Below are positions 19,398 to 28,624 of a stretch of 35,114 nucleotides of DNA, piece after piece. The translations under genes and the position numbers were made by a program. The notes below the pieces were generated by a model that made no database searches, had not been told where the DNA came from, and saw only the letters and a list, made by a program, of their open reading frames with translations. Each line of letters starts with the position of its first letter. Position 1 is the first letter of the stretch. The stretch lies in the IMG/VR virus record IMGVR_UViG_3300045135_001547, positions 1 through 35,114 of that record. One strand, 5' to 3'. Source of the stretch: a virus.

Positions 19398-19586
19398 TTA
19401 CTTCATCCAACCTGTTAACCAAGACCACACTTTCTTAACAACAATCTGTAATAATGCGTTGACTAAGTGGAACAGGCTTTTGACTTGTTTCTTTATCCAC
19501 TCCCATATCAGTTCGTATGTTGATGCCATCCACGCTACCATGAGTGCTAGTAGTAGTAGTGCTAGTGCCGCCATCAGAATGTCCAT
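19398..19586 (-). CDS. Small membrane protein of the lysis cassette, 62 aa
   Basis: One strong N-terminal membrane helix (residues 3-20, ILMAALALLLLALMVAWM) is followed by an amphipathic, aromatic and basic region (YELIWEWIKKQVKSLFHLVN and VVKKVWSWLTGWMK). The start follows GGAGGAAGAAC. It lies between the XhlA-like and three-TM holin-like genes, so it probably works in lysis as an accessory holin, antiholin or a pinholin-like peptide. The sequence cannot tell which. Confidence 0.7.
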   Translation of the reverse strand: MDILMAALALLLLALMVAWMASTYELIWEWIKKQVKSLFHLVNALLQIVVKKVWSWLTGWMK

Positions 19587-19598
19587 GTTCTTCCTCCA

Positions 19599-19772
19599 TT
19601 ATAAATGCAATGTTGACATGACTACGGCTACCACGATAGCACCGAAGCCAGCCATGATTCCCCATATCAGTTTGTTAAGCATCGTCTCAATGCGATCGAG
19701 GCGTTTGTGTATCGTACTGTATCTCTCAGCACAGAGCTTTTCATGAGCAACTAATTCTTCATGCGGTGTCAT
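19599..19772 (-). CDS. XhlA-like membrane protein, 57 aa
   Basis: ATG 19772 is preferred because AGGA lies 7 nt upstream; an earlier ATG at 19778 overlaps that site. The peptide starts MTPHEELVAHEKLCAERYST, continues IHKRLDRIETMLNKLIW and ends in one membrane helix (GIMAGFGAIVVAVVMSTL). A short helical head with an H-E-x-L...R-L-D-x-I-E pattern plus one C-terminal helix is the build of haemolysin XhlA-type phage proteins, which cooperate with a holin and endolysin. It follows the oxygenase gene by 8 bp and begins the lysis cassette. Confidence 0.75.
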   Translation of the reverse strand: MTPHEELVAHEKLCAERYSTIHKRLDRIETMLNKLIWGIMAGFGAIVVAVVMSTLHL

Positions 19773-19780
19773 ATCCATTC

Positions 19781-20893
19781 CTATTTAAAATATGGGCCAA
19801 CCATCCATGTCACCACAGAATACCTAACCCCTTTAGTTACTGGCTCTACGCCATGCACCATGTATGAAGGAAATACTAGCACAGTTCCAGCTTTTTGTGG
19901 AGGATAAAATGCTGTTCCAGCTGCATTAAGAAAAAATTTTCCACCCTCAAAATCATCATTCAAAAAAGCCAAAGCCGTGAGTTTCCTAGTCTCATCGGTG
20001 TGCATGTGAAATGTATCAACGTGCGGAGTGTAATGTCCGTCTGGTTCATACATTAAAAACTCTGTTTGGTTGCTATGTGTAATGTTATATTGCCACCAAT
20101 AGTGGTTAGCATTAAGTGCGGTTGATGTCAGTATGCCACCAATACCTTGGTTCTGTGGCAACATCAAACGCTTAACATCACGTATCTCTTTATCAACTGT
20201 GCCTTCATCTCCACCACCAATGACGGGATCAAGTTTGTCATGTTCTTCTTTACTGTATTCAGTAATAATATTCTGACAGAATGATGTGGTTAGATGTGAT
20301 TCAAATACAGCACAATCTGTTAATACTCTCTGAGTTTGTTGATGCGCTTTAGGCTTACCTAATGCTTCTCTGCCATCATACTTCTCATCTTTGTGTGGCC
20401 CATTAGCATCCACATAATGTAAGAATACTTGTGCTTGCCATTCACCTTGCGTGTATTCACCACGCCAATGCTCGACTTCTTGTCCACGATACAGCACAGC
20501 ATCACCGACTTTCATATTGACTGCATGCCCATCCATAAAGATAGGCCACACCTTACCATCAAAGCCAAGCGTAACTGTCGCACTAATCTCACAGGCTGGT
20601 CGATCAGTATGCTTTTTTAATTCCTCACCTGGAGCATATAGCCTAGCGTATGAGTAAGTAGGTAATAACTTAAGTCCACTTGCCGTTTCAAAGTGAGGTA
20701 ATAAATCTTCTAATAACTTGTCAAATGTAGCATGCCCATGCACGGCTTGTGACTTTGGGCATTGAATATCTTTTTCTGTTAAACCATCCTTAACAGCTTG
20801 CTTTAGTATTTGTGTCAGCTCTGCACAATTCTGATCATCTAAAAAATCTTTGAGGTGAACGTATTTGTGAGCAGCAAATTGCTCAGCAGTCAT
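19781..20893 (-). CDS. Tandem 2OG-Fe(II) oxygenase
   Basis: The 370-residue protein seems to have two double-stranded beta-helix domains. The C-terminal one is classic prolyl-hydroxylase type: PHVDTF (His291, Asp293), PSYMVHGVEPV (His347) and KGVRYSVVTWM (Arg357 for 2-oxoglutarate). The N-terminal one has YSYARLYAPGEELKKHTDRP (His95, Asp97) and EVEHWRG (His142), but I see no matching arginine. Such enzymes hydroxylate protein or small-molecule substrates with O2. In other phages they sit beside tail-fibre genes, as here, possibly modifying fibres or host targets; that role is inference. Confidence 0.85.
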   Translation of the reverse strand: MTAEQFAAHKYVHLKDFLDDQNCAELTQILKQAVKDGLTEKDIQCPKSQAVHGHATFDKLLEDLLPHFETASGLKLLPTYSYARLYAPGEELKKHTDRPACEISATVTLGFDGKVWPIFMDGHAVNMKVGDAVLYRGQEVEHWRGEYTQGEWQAQVFLHYVDANGPHKDEKYDGREALGKPKAHQQTQRVLTDCAVFESHLTTSFCQNIITEYSKEEHDKLDPVIGGGDEGTVDKEIRDVKRLMLPQNQGIGGILTSTALNANHYWWQYNITHSNQTEFLMYEPDGHYTPHVDTFHMHTDETRKLTALAFLNDDFEGGKFFLNAAGTAFYPPQKAGTVLVFPSYMVHGVEPVTKGVRYSVVTWMVGPYFK

Positions 20894-21204
20894 TATGGAT
20901 TGTTGATGACTTCAACAATAGACCAAGAATCTGTATCCCAGTTCCATTCCCATTCTTGAGTTGTATCGCCATCAGCGTTAACGGCTAATGTTCCTGTTCT
21001 AAGAACAGACTCTGGAAGTGGTTTAAATGTATTATCTTTCCACCAATACTTAAAAGACTCTACATTATCTGGACAATCATGCCATTGTAAATTTGGATGA
21101 ACTTCAAACTCTTGTCCAGCATCAACAACTTCTAGTACACGATAGCCAGGATTATCTGGATTACCAGCTATTTCTATTGTTGATACTAATGCTTTTTTTG
21201 CCAT
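20893..21204 (-). CDS. Fibre-associated protein, 103 aa
   Basis: The sequence EVHPNLQWHDCPDNVESFKYWWKD followed by NTFKPLP resembles short proteins encoded just after fibre genes in marine and freshwater phages, from memory. These are usually unannotated and may be chaperones or fibre caps. The C-terminal part is Trp/Asp-rich (TTQEWEWNWDTDSWSIVEV). It has a GGAGATAATTAA site, 15 bp after the second fibre gene, and ends on the oxygenase ATG with a one-base overlap. Function is inferred from neighbourhood only. Confidence 0.65.
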   Translation of the reverse strand: MAKKALVSTIEIAGNPDNPGYRVLEVVDAGQEFEVHPNLQWHDCPDNVESFKYWWKDNTFKPLPESVLRTGTLAVNADGDTTQEWEWNWDTDSWSIVEVINNP

Positions 21205-21218
21205 TTAATTATCTCCTA

Positions 21219-22409
21219 TTAATATTCTACTATAACAACACCATTAGCACCATTACCTTTTTGTGGGGCTGGAGTTGGATTACTGGGACTTATGTTTGCA
21301 GAACCACCATTACCATAATTTGAGCCTACTTGTCCTATAAAAAAGTTTCCAACTGGATTAGGAATTGGACCTACAATAGGAAGAGACACTCCTCCTAGTC
21401 CTTGATTTTCACCAAAGTATGAACCTCCACCTTTTCCTTTAAGTCTATCGGCGGTAGGATAAGTTTTTCCCCATCCACCAGTTCCACCTGTTAAATTAAA
21501 TGTACCTCCAGAACCAGCTCCGCCTGCTCCTCCATCAGCATATGTGCTAAGAGAAGGATGACCACCTTTTCCTCCACCACCTCCAGTAGCTGAGCAATAA
21601 GCACCAAATGATGAAGTTCCACCAGCAGCTCCTGGATTAGTTGCATTAGGATAATTATTACCACCAGCACCACCAGTACCAATAGTAACTGGTACAGGTG
21701 AAGTAGGTATAGTTACAACTTCAACAGCAGCACCGCCACCGCCACCGCCTCCTGCACCTTGGAAACCTTCAGCAGGATTACCATGGGCACCTCCGCCACC
21801 AGCACCTACAACAGTAACTTTAACTTTGGTGACTGAGCCTGGATTAGTCCATGTGCCAGTAGCAGTGATAACGTCCATGTTAGAGAATCCACCACCACCT
21901 GTAGATGCAATCGTAATTGCACCCGAACCATTAGTCACAGAAATACCTGAGCCAGCAGTCAGAGTTGCTTTATTTAATGTATTGCCTGTTGAATTACCAA
22001 TAAGCAATTGACCATCGGTGTAAGTTGTTTGTCCTGTACCACCCTTACTGACAGCAACTGTGCCTAGTGTCGCTGTAATAGCTGTTGTGCCAGAGCCTGT
22101 CACATCTCCAGATAATGTAATGGTTTGGTTAGCTTGTAATGCTGAATCAGCCGTTGCACCTTGTGCTGCGGTTGCATAATCTGTGGCTGCTGTGGTTGCT
22201 GCTGTGCCTAAACCTAGAGATGTGCGAACAGTTGCTGGATCTTCGGCTACCCAATTAGTGCCGTCACCAACAATTACATTACCATCTGTTTTGGCAAGAC
22301 CAGATATGGTATCAAGATCAGCATCATGTGCTTGTATCGTTGATCCAACTTCGGCAGTCAAGTCAGCATCTGTGATTGAACTTGTTGCTATGTCTCTTGC
22401 TTTAGTCAC
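21219..22409 (-). CDS. Second tail fibre / adhesin with glycine-rich tip, 396 aa
   Basis: The start is GTG 22409 with GGAGAG upstream. Residues 1-174 are fibre-like repeats (ITLSGDVTGSGTTAITATLG, then KGGTGQTTYTDGQLLIGNST). Residues 175-396 form a glycine-rich domain with Gly runs such as GAGGGGGGGAA, GGAGGAGSGG and a final NGVVIVEY. This tip is closely similar to the end of the 1013-residue fibre, including identical stretches such as TWTNPGSVTKVKVTVVG and GTSSFGAYCSATGG. Gly-rich sandwiches of this kind act as receptor-binding adhesins in other phages. There is no portal-binding N-domain, so it probably attaches to the main fibre. Confidence 0.8.
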   Translation of the reverse strand: MTKARDIATSSITDADLTAEVGSTIQAHDADLDTISGLAKTDGNVIVGDGTNWVAEDPATVRTSLGLGTAATTAATDYATAAQGATADSALQANQTITLSGDVTGSGTTAITATLGTVAVSKGGTGQTTYTDGQLLIGNSTGNTLNKATLTAGSGISVTNGSGAITIASTGGGGFSNMDVITATGTWTNPGSVTKVKVTVVGAGGGGAHGNPAEGFQGAGGGGGGGAAVEVVTIPTSPVPVTIGTGGAGGNNYPNATNPGAAGGTSSFGAYCSATGGGGGKGGHPSLSTYADGGAGGAGSGGTFNLTGGTGGWGKTYPTADRLKGKGGGSYFGENQGLGGVSLPIVGPIPNPVGNFFIGQVGSNYGNGGSANISPSNPTPAPQKGNGANGVVIVEY

Positions 22410-23059
22410 TTATACTCTCCTATTAATTACCATTCTACTATCACTATGCCACCAGCGCCTGGGCCACCACTAGCTCTATCACCACAGCCTCCACCGCCAC
22501 CACCATAATTCAAACCAGGAACGCCTGGTTGCAGATAAGCCTGTCCCCTTCTAACTGAGCTACCAGCAGATAGTAATGATGTTCCACCCCAACCATTAGC
22601 AGTATTATCTCTTATATCTGCAGCGCCAGACGACCATGGTTCTTTACTTTCGGGACCACCATGACCACCATTCATATTGAAACTTCCTCCAGAACCAGCC
22701 CCACCAGCACCTCCGTAATATCTTCTATAATCTGGCCCTGGGTTTGCTGTAATAGAACCAGCTCCTCCTGTTGCTGAACAGTAAGCACCAAAGGATGAAG
22801 TGCCACCAGTACCACCATTAGCACCGCCTCCGCCACCAGCACCGCCGCCGCCAACAGTTACAGGAACTGGCGAGGTTGGTATGGTTGCAACCTCAATAGC
22901 TGAACCTCCTCCTCCGCCACCACCTGACATACGAAAGTTTGCTCCAGGGTGAGAGCCACCAGCGCCACCACCACCACCAACTACGGTTACTTTAACTTTA
23001 GTGACGCTACCTGGATTAGTCCATGTGCCTGAGCCTGTAAATACTTGCATGTTAGAAAA
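21222..23059 (-). repeat. Duplicated glycine-rich adhesin domain (two copies)
   Basis: Copy A is 21222-21887 in the 396-residue gene; copy B is 22430-23059 at the end of the 1013-residue gene. Both begin FSNM, share the TWTNPGSVTKVKVTVVG segment and a GTSSFGAYCSATGG segment, and end I/VVIVEY/W. DNA identity is high at the domain start (for example around 21820-21857 and 22990-23029) and breaks down in the loops. This fits duplication followed by loop divergence. Confidence 0.8.
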
Positions 23060-25468
23060 ACCACCAGCAGCAGCAGCTACCCATGACATTGATCCATCAC
23101 CATCTGAAGATAGTAATTGTCCTGATGTGCCTGTGCCAGCTACATTGAGTTCGTCTGTGCCAACTGCATTGGCAGCAATGCTTGCTGTAATAGCTGTTGT
23201 GCCTGAACCAGTTACATCGCCTGAAAGTGTAACTGTTTGATTACCTGTTAAGTAACCACCTGTGGCATGATCACCCCAGCCATAAGCTGTGTCCCATTGA
23301 CCAACTTTAGTATCGGTAATCGTATTAACACCCATATCAATGATGTTGCCATTCGCATCAAGTGTGCCACCTAGCTGTGGTGTTGTATCAGAAACTAAAT
23401 CTGTATTGACAGTTCCCCATGATGAGTTTGTGCCATCGGTTGTAAGATACTTACCAGCATTACTTGTTTGTGATGGTGTAACTTCATCAAAAGTTTTAGG
23501 AACAAAGTTAGAACCATTGTATTGTAATAAATCATTAGTTGCTAAACCGCCTAAATCTACGTTAGCTGCATCACCAATACTAAAGCTAGCTAATGAGAAT
23601 GTTCCGTAAGCAATGATGTCAACTGTATCTGTGCCTGATGTTCCAATCGCTGAAGCAAAGACAATGCTTGTGCCTGATGTAGCTGTAATGTCTGTGCCAT
23701 TAACCATCTTGACACCATTGAGATAAACATCAACAAAGCCAGCATCATAAGCAAGCGTATTGCCATTAGCATCAACACCACTAATAGTGGTTGTGCTAGA
23801 AGATACGCTGTAAAGGTATCGATCAGCCGTGCCATTAACAGATGAACCCGCAGCTACCCAACCACCTGAGCCATAAACTTTCATGGTAGATGTTGCTGTA
23901 TCAAAATATAAATCACCTATTTGTAATGCAGAGCCATCTGATCTTAATGTAGGCGCAGTTGCTGAAGGGCCATAGTAAACATCAGCAAAGTTGCTAATAT
24001 CTACAATGTTAGTTGCAGCAGTTGTTACGTCTGAGCTAATACCAGCAACAGAAGTTACATCAGCAGAGATGCCAGCCACAGTGGTTATGTTAGCAGAGTT
24101 TCCAGCAACGGTTGTCACATTAGCTGATATACCGCCTACTGTATTTACATTAGCAATGTTAGTAGCAGTAGTATTTACATTAGCAATGTTTGTTGCAACT
24201 GTTCCAATGTCTGCTGTATCACTTGCTACCGTAGTAACGTCAGCAGATATACCAGCAACAGTAGTAACATTTCCTGAAACACCAGCTACCGTTGTCACAT
24301 TAGCCGAGTTTCCAGCTACCGTTGTAACATTAGCAGAAATACCAGCAACGGTTGTAACATCGCCTGATATGCCAGCAACAGTATTAATATTGTTTTGATT
24401 AGATACAGTTGGTGTGAGTTGATACCATGTTGTTGTGCCAAGGTCATAAACCTTCATCACATTATCAGTTGTATTAAAATATAAAGCACCATCTTGTAAT
24501 GCATCACCATCATTATCTAATGTTGGATCAGATGCTTTAGCACCTAAGTATGTATCATCAAAGTTATCTGTATAAGCAGCAGCAGCAGCCTCACTTGCAG
24601 CGGCAGCACTTGCTGAGGATGATGCAGCACTTGCGCTAGATGCGGCAGCAGTTGCTGAGGATGATGCAGCACTTGCGCTTGATGCTGCATTGGTTTCAGA
24701 GGTGGCTGCGTTAGTTTCAGATGTTGCTGCATTGGTTTCTGATGTAGCGGCGGCCGTTGCACTAGCAGCAGCAGCACTTGCTGAGGATGAAGCACTTGCA
24801 GCATCTACCATTAAATCCCATTTTGCTATGTCAGCATTGGTGCTAAGTGGTAATGCGCCAGAAGATGTATGTGCAGTTACACAAATATAAACATTATTAT
24901 TAGTAGTATCTTTAACTAAATCACGTTTGTTATAAGCTGTTGATGCTGCCCAATTACCACGCCAGTTACCTACAATTTCACCTGTGGTTGGATTACCATC
25001 TGCATCAAACGCTAATGTTTTATTTGCCCTAATAGTATTGAGTGGCAATGTCATATTGATCGTAGTAGGATCAGTATTAGGTGCACGTAATGATCGATCA
25101 GATTGTTCTAAGACTTGTTGAACAAATATGGTTTGACTATCAAACTCATCATTAAGAGAGGTAGCAAAGAGTGGGCCACCTGTGGTAAAGTCTGTGGTTC
25201 TTTGAATAGTTCTATCACCCACAATCGTAATACGATCAGAAGCAGTTGGTGTGCTAGGAACGCTAGAGCCAGTAACAATAGTTACAGAGCCTGTACCATC
25301 AGCATTAACCGTAACAGTATAGTCCGTAGTTAATGTTAGCTCAGTCGTATTAAAGTATACGGCAATGTCAGTCTGTGTTAATACCTCAAACGCAAATGCG
25401 TAAGGGCCTACACCTGATGCGCCTGTATATACTATACGCCTAGTGGTTGCTGATATATCTATAGCCAT
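22427..25468 (-). CDS. Tail fibre with T7 gp17-type N-terminus, 1013 aa
   Basis: Residues 1-150 match the T7 tail-fibre attachment domain (RRIVYTGASGVGPYAFAFEV, then VYFNTTELTLTTDYTV and DRTIQRTTDFTTGG). Residues 223-300 are an Ala/Ser/Thr linker with SETNAAT repeats. Residues 361-490 hold about 13 copies of a decapeptide like VTTVAGISAN, predicted to form a beta-helical or triple-stranded shaft. After further fibre repeats, residues 804-1013 form a glycine-rich tip similar to the second fibre. The protein would trimerise on the tail and bind the host surface. It begins 7 bp after the large internal virion gene. Confidence 0.93.
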   Translation of the reverse strand: MAIDISATTRRIVYTGASGVGPYAFAFEVLTQTDIAVYFNTTELTLTTDYTVTVNADGTGSVTIVTGSSVPSTPTASDRITIVGDRTIQRTTDFTTGGPLFATSLNDEFDSQTIFVQQVLEQSDRSLRAPNTDPTTINMTLPLNTIRANKTLAFDADGNPTTGEIVGNWRGNWAASTAYNKRDLVKDTTNNNVYICVTAHTSSGALPLSTNADIAKWDLMVDAASASSSASAAAASATAAATSETNAATSETNAATSETNAASSASAASSSATAAASSASAASSSASAAAASEAAAAAYTDNFDDTYLGAKASDPTLDNDGDALQDGALYFNTTDNVMKVYDLGTTTWYQLTPTVSNQNNINTVAGISGDVTTVAGISANVTTVAGNSANVTTVAGVSGNVTTVAGISADVTTVASDTADIGTVATNIANVNTTATNIANVNTVGGISANVTTVAGNSANITTVAGISADVTSVAGISSDVTTAATNIVDISNFADVYYGPSATAPTLRSDGSALQIGDLYFDTATSTMKVYGSGGWVAAGSSVNGTADRYLYSVSSSTTTISGVDANGNTLAYDAGFVDVYLNGVKMVNGTDITATSGTSIVFASAIGTSGTDTVDIIAYGTFSLASFSIGDAANVDLGGLATNDLLQYNGSNFVPKTFDEVTPSQTSNAGKYLTTDGTNSSWGTVNTDLVSDTTPQLGGTLDANGNIIDMGVNTITDTKVGQWDTAYGWGDHATGGYLTGNQTVTLSGDVTGSGTTAITASIAANAVGTDELNVAGTGTSGQLLSSDGDGSMSWVAAAAGGFSNMQVFTGSGTWTNPGSVTKVKVTVVGGGGGAGGSHPGANFRMSGGGGGGGSAIEVATIPTSPVPVTVGGGGAGGGGGANGGTGGTSSFGAYCSATGGAGSITANPGPDYRRYYGGAGGAGSGGSFNMNGGHGGPESKEPWSSGAADIRDNTANGWGGTSLLSAGSSVRRGQAYLQPGVPGLNYGGGGGGCGDRASGGPGAGGIVIVEW
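23999..24388 (-). repeat. 30-bp tandem repeats coding decapeptides in the fibre shaft
   Basis: About 13 units of 30 bp encode variants of VTTVAGISA(N/D). The core is VTTVAG, with units such as VTTVAGNSAN occurring twice. The repeats are in frame and degenerate, so copy number can vary without breaking the gene. They form part of the fibre shaft. Confidence 0.85.
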
Positions 25469-25474
25469 AATTAT

Positions 25475-28400
25475 TTACCTTATATCCCTTAAAAATTCAT
25501 TCTTATCCACTTTACTATTACCTAGTTTTAAATCTTTTTGTTGCACAATTTTGATTTTTAAACGTAAGTTTGCATCATTTGCTATTAACATCTCTTTTGC
25601 ACCTGTGTAAGCCTCTGAAATAACTTGGTTAATAACACCACGTTTTTCTTCTTGAGGAATATTAAGGTCTTTTAATTGCTCACCTAATTTTACGATAGTC
25701 TTAGCTAAAAGTCCATCTCTTGTAGCAAACAAAATAAGTTGATCAAGTTGGTTACCTGACAATTGAACGCCATCAATGACTTGATATTCTTTCCACTTGT
25801 CATAACTAGCACCATATGTTGAAATGACATTATTAGCGCTTGGGGCTATGCCTTCTTTGACTTTAAATGGTGACCAGGCATCATATAAATTACCCATACC
25901 ATTATAGATAAGCGCTCCTGTAATAGGGTCTCTTTTTCTAGGCAATAAATCACTACATTCAGATGTACCAGCACAAGCTTTTCTAACCGATTTTTCCCAT
26001 CCGTCTAAAATAGATGACATACCTACCGTAACAACATCATCATAATTATTGGCTTCTTTCATTTCAGTTGGCGATTGCCAATTAGATGCAGTTGGATTTT
26101 GCATTTTTTCTATGTTACGCCAAAACGAGCTTTGCAATGGTGCAACATAAGTATCTACCCCGGCTACTTCTACAGGGAATCCTACAGGCGAAGGTGTGCC
26201 ATGAATAAAATAATTGCCATATTCTTCTGATGCTTTAGTAAGCATGTCATACAATTCATTGCCTTCACTATCATAACTAGTAAAGATAGACATAAGTCGA
26301 CCTAAGCCACTTAACAAAGGATGCTCTGAAACAAACTCAGTTGCTGCTAACATACCATAAATACTGCTTTCTAATAACGTATTATCGTTTTGTGGATTGA
26401 GCATAGACAATTCTGCTGTGGTTGCAGCCATGGCTACTAAAATTGATATAGGTTCAATACCTTGATACGAGATGTATATTTTATCTTTGGTCACACTTAC
26501 ATTCGTAATCTTTTTAAATCTTTCAATAGCAGCCTCTGACAATGCCCCTGTTTCAAATACAATAGAGTATGGTTGCCAACCCGCAGCAATCATAGCATTG
26601 CGATCTTCTGTTCTGACAGGCATACCACCAGTAATTCTTCCATCTAATGCTAGTGTATGCACGCCATACATAAATGTACCGCCAGTCAGTTGTCTTGAAA
26701 TAGCTAAGTCTGCTCGAATACCACCCGCTCTAAGGTTTGCAAGTGTGCGTGGCGCAGCAAATCCTAAAATTGGCACACGTTCTACGGCTGATCCAATAAT
26801 ATTATTAGTCACTTTTAAAAACATACCAAACAATTTCATTAAAGGATTGTTAGCATATTTTTCTACGGTTCTCATCAAACCAGTTAAATCTGTTGTTTGT
26901 GTTAAATAACGTGAATACGCAATACCTTGCTCAATCATATCATCGGTGGGTTCAAGCAATAATCTTTCTTCTAATGCTTGTGCTGTTTTACGTGCTTCGT
27001 TTGGATCAACGCCATTATCAATTAAACGCATTTCCTCATCAATTCTAGCACGCACAGACAATTGCCTAATCTTACGAGCAAAAGCAACAGCTTTCATAAA
27101 CTCATCTTCGGCTGATAATATACGCCCTGAAATAGTTGTATATAAACCTAACAGATGAATAGGCTTCCCAACCACAGGCACATCGTATTTAAATGCATCT
27201 TGATTGCGTACATCTGTCATATCTATTTTAGCAGCACGATCTCGTAATTTATTATGTCGTAATGTTTGCCAAAATGCAGCAAAAGCATCAACACCATTAA
27301 ATTTAAACAAATTGATTTCTTCAAGAATTTCTTTAAAGTAAAGTCGTTCTTTTTTCCCGCCCATTGCAATTCTGACAGGACCAACAATATAAGCTGGGAT
27401 ATGTTCAATTTTATTAAATGTACTTAATGATGCATAACCTAATAAGTTGCGTAAATGTGTAGGTATGCCTGAAATTAAATTATTTGTATAGGTTGTGGGA
27501 ATAATCCGTGATACTCGTTTCCACCAAGGGTTAGTTGTTTCTTCTGCTAACCTAGTACGTTTAGCTTGATCTTTCTGTTTAATATATTTTTTAGCAAAAT
27601 TATCAACAGCATCTTTGCCACCCCAACTTTGAAGAGCCTCGTCAGTTAAACGACCAATATTAATATCACTTGCCTTACGTGCTTGACCTAAAATACCTAA
27701 TGATCGAGCTAAATCAACTTGAATGCCTTTAACCTTTTTACCTAACACACCTTCTAAGGCAACTAATTGTTGGAACTCAATACGCATAGCATCTGATACA
27801 TTTCCCGTATTAATGGCTTTAACTAATTCCTCACCTTTTTGATACGCTTGATTACTTACATCAGTAAGTAGTTTGAAAGCTTTAAAGACTTCACGAGGAT
27901 CAGCAATAGTTTTACGGCTTGCAATATTTTGTGGGTCTAAAAATTTAGTCACCCATTCTTCTGAATAGGATGGTTCTTCTACAATTTTGAATGTAGGTGG
28001 CGTTCTGCCTTGAGCTGTTGCTTCTTTACTTGCACGTTTGACATATTGATCTGCACCTTTTTGAGTGCTAGAAATATGCTCTACGACACCATCTTCATTT
28101 AAAATTTGATATTTAGGTTGATTGTATTTTGCAGCAATTTTTTTGTATGAAATCTTGTCAACTTTGTCTAAGCCTTCTAGTTTTGCATTAGCTTCTATCC
28201 AATTTGCTAATGATTCATCATCAGCAATATTATTAGGATTAAATACATCTTTAGGTTTTTTCTTAACACGCTCTGCATCTTTAAGTTTTTCAGCTTCATT
28301 TAAACGCTGTTTAAGTTCTTTAGTTTGTTTAGCACGTTGTGTTTTATCAAACTGCTTAATGACCCCACTAACCACATCTTTTAAACCAGCTACTTTAACT

Positions 28401-28624
28401 TCAGCACCTTCAACAAATACTGATGGATAATTATCAGGATCAACCACAGACTCAAGTGGTTGAGTATCTTCTACGGCTGTAGCTAAACCGGGATCAGCAT
28501 ATTTATCTGAATTTAAATCAAACTCTGTTGCATCACTTACGCCAGACTCTGGAATAGGTTCAGGCGTTACAGGAATTGTTTGTAAACTTAACTCATCCAT
28601 TCTATTGTTAATATCTTGTGCCAT
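25475..28624 (-). CDS. Large internal virion (DNA ejection) protein, 1049 aa
   Basis: This long, mostly helical protein sits where T7 gp16 lies: between gp15-like and fibre genes. It has a charged N-terminal region to about 120 (KDVVSGVIKQFDKTQRAKQT), a long helical middle, several hydrophobic stretches (THLRNLLGYASLSTFNKIEH, YIVGPVRIAMGG, ISILVAMAATTAELSML) that could insert in the host membrane, and a Lys-rich C-terminus. I see no lysozyme or transglycosylase motif like that in T7 gp16. Ejected cores of this type build the DNA channel across the envelope. Its ATG overlaps the preceding stop by one base. Confidence 0.75.
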   Translation of the reverse strand: MAQDINNRMDELSLQTIPVTPEPIPESGVSDATEFDLNSDKYADPGLATAVEDTQPLESVVDPDNYPSVFVEGAEVKVAGLKDVVSGVIKQFDKTQRAKQTKELKQRLNEAEKLKDAERVKKKPKDVFNPNNIADDESLANWIEANAKLEGLDKVDKISYKKIAAKYNQPKYQILNEDGVVEHISSTQKGADQYVKRASKEATAQGRTPPTFKIVEEPSYSEEWVTKFLDPQNIASRKTIADPREVFKAFKLLTDVSNQAYQKGEELVKAINTGNVSDAMRIEFQQLVALEGVLGKKVKGIQVDLARSLGILGQARKASDINIGRLTDEALQSWGGKDAVDNFAKKYIKQKDQAKRTRLAEETTNPWWKRVSRIIPTTYTNNLISGIPTHLRNLLGYASLSTFNKIEHIPAYIVGPVRIAMGGKKERLYFKEILEEINLFKFNGVDAFAAFWQTLRHNKLRDRAAKIDMTDVRNQDAFKYDVPVVGKPIHLLGLYTTISGRILSAEDEFMKAVAFARKIRQLSVRARIDEEMRLIDNGVDPNEARKTAQALEERLLLEPTDDMIEQGIAYSRYLTQTTDLTGLMRTVEKYANNPLMKLFGMFLKVTNNIIGSAVERVPILGFAAPRTLANLRAGGIRADLAISRQLTGGTFMYGVHTLALDGRITGGMPVRTEDRNAMIAAGWQPYSIVFETGALSEAAIERFKKITNVSVTKDKIYISYQGIEPISILVAMAATTAELSMLNPQNDNTLLESSIYGMLAATEFVSEHPLLSGLGRLMSIFTSYDSEGNELYDMLTKASEEYGNYFIHGTPSPVGFPVEVAGVDTYVAPLQSSFWRNIEKMQNPTASNWQSPTEMKEANNYDDVVTVGMSSILDGWEKSVRKACAGTSECSDLLPRKRDPITGALIYNGMGNLYDAWSPFKVKEGIAPSANNVISTYGASYDKWKEYQVIDGVQLSGNQLDQLILFATRDGLLAKTIVKLGEQLKDLNIPQEEKRGVINQVISEAYTGAKEMLIANDANLRLKIKIVQQKDLKLGNSKVDKNEFLRDIR

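Noticed and set aside
23999-24388. 30-bp repeats as a possible CRISPR array
   Set aside because: Units are contiguous without spacers, degenerate, and translate in frame as decapeptides of the fibre.
21826-24890. Several open frames opposite or out of phase with the fibre genes
   Set aside because: They come from the repeat and glycine-rich coding of the true fibres; compositions are low complexity and starts lack ribosome sites.
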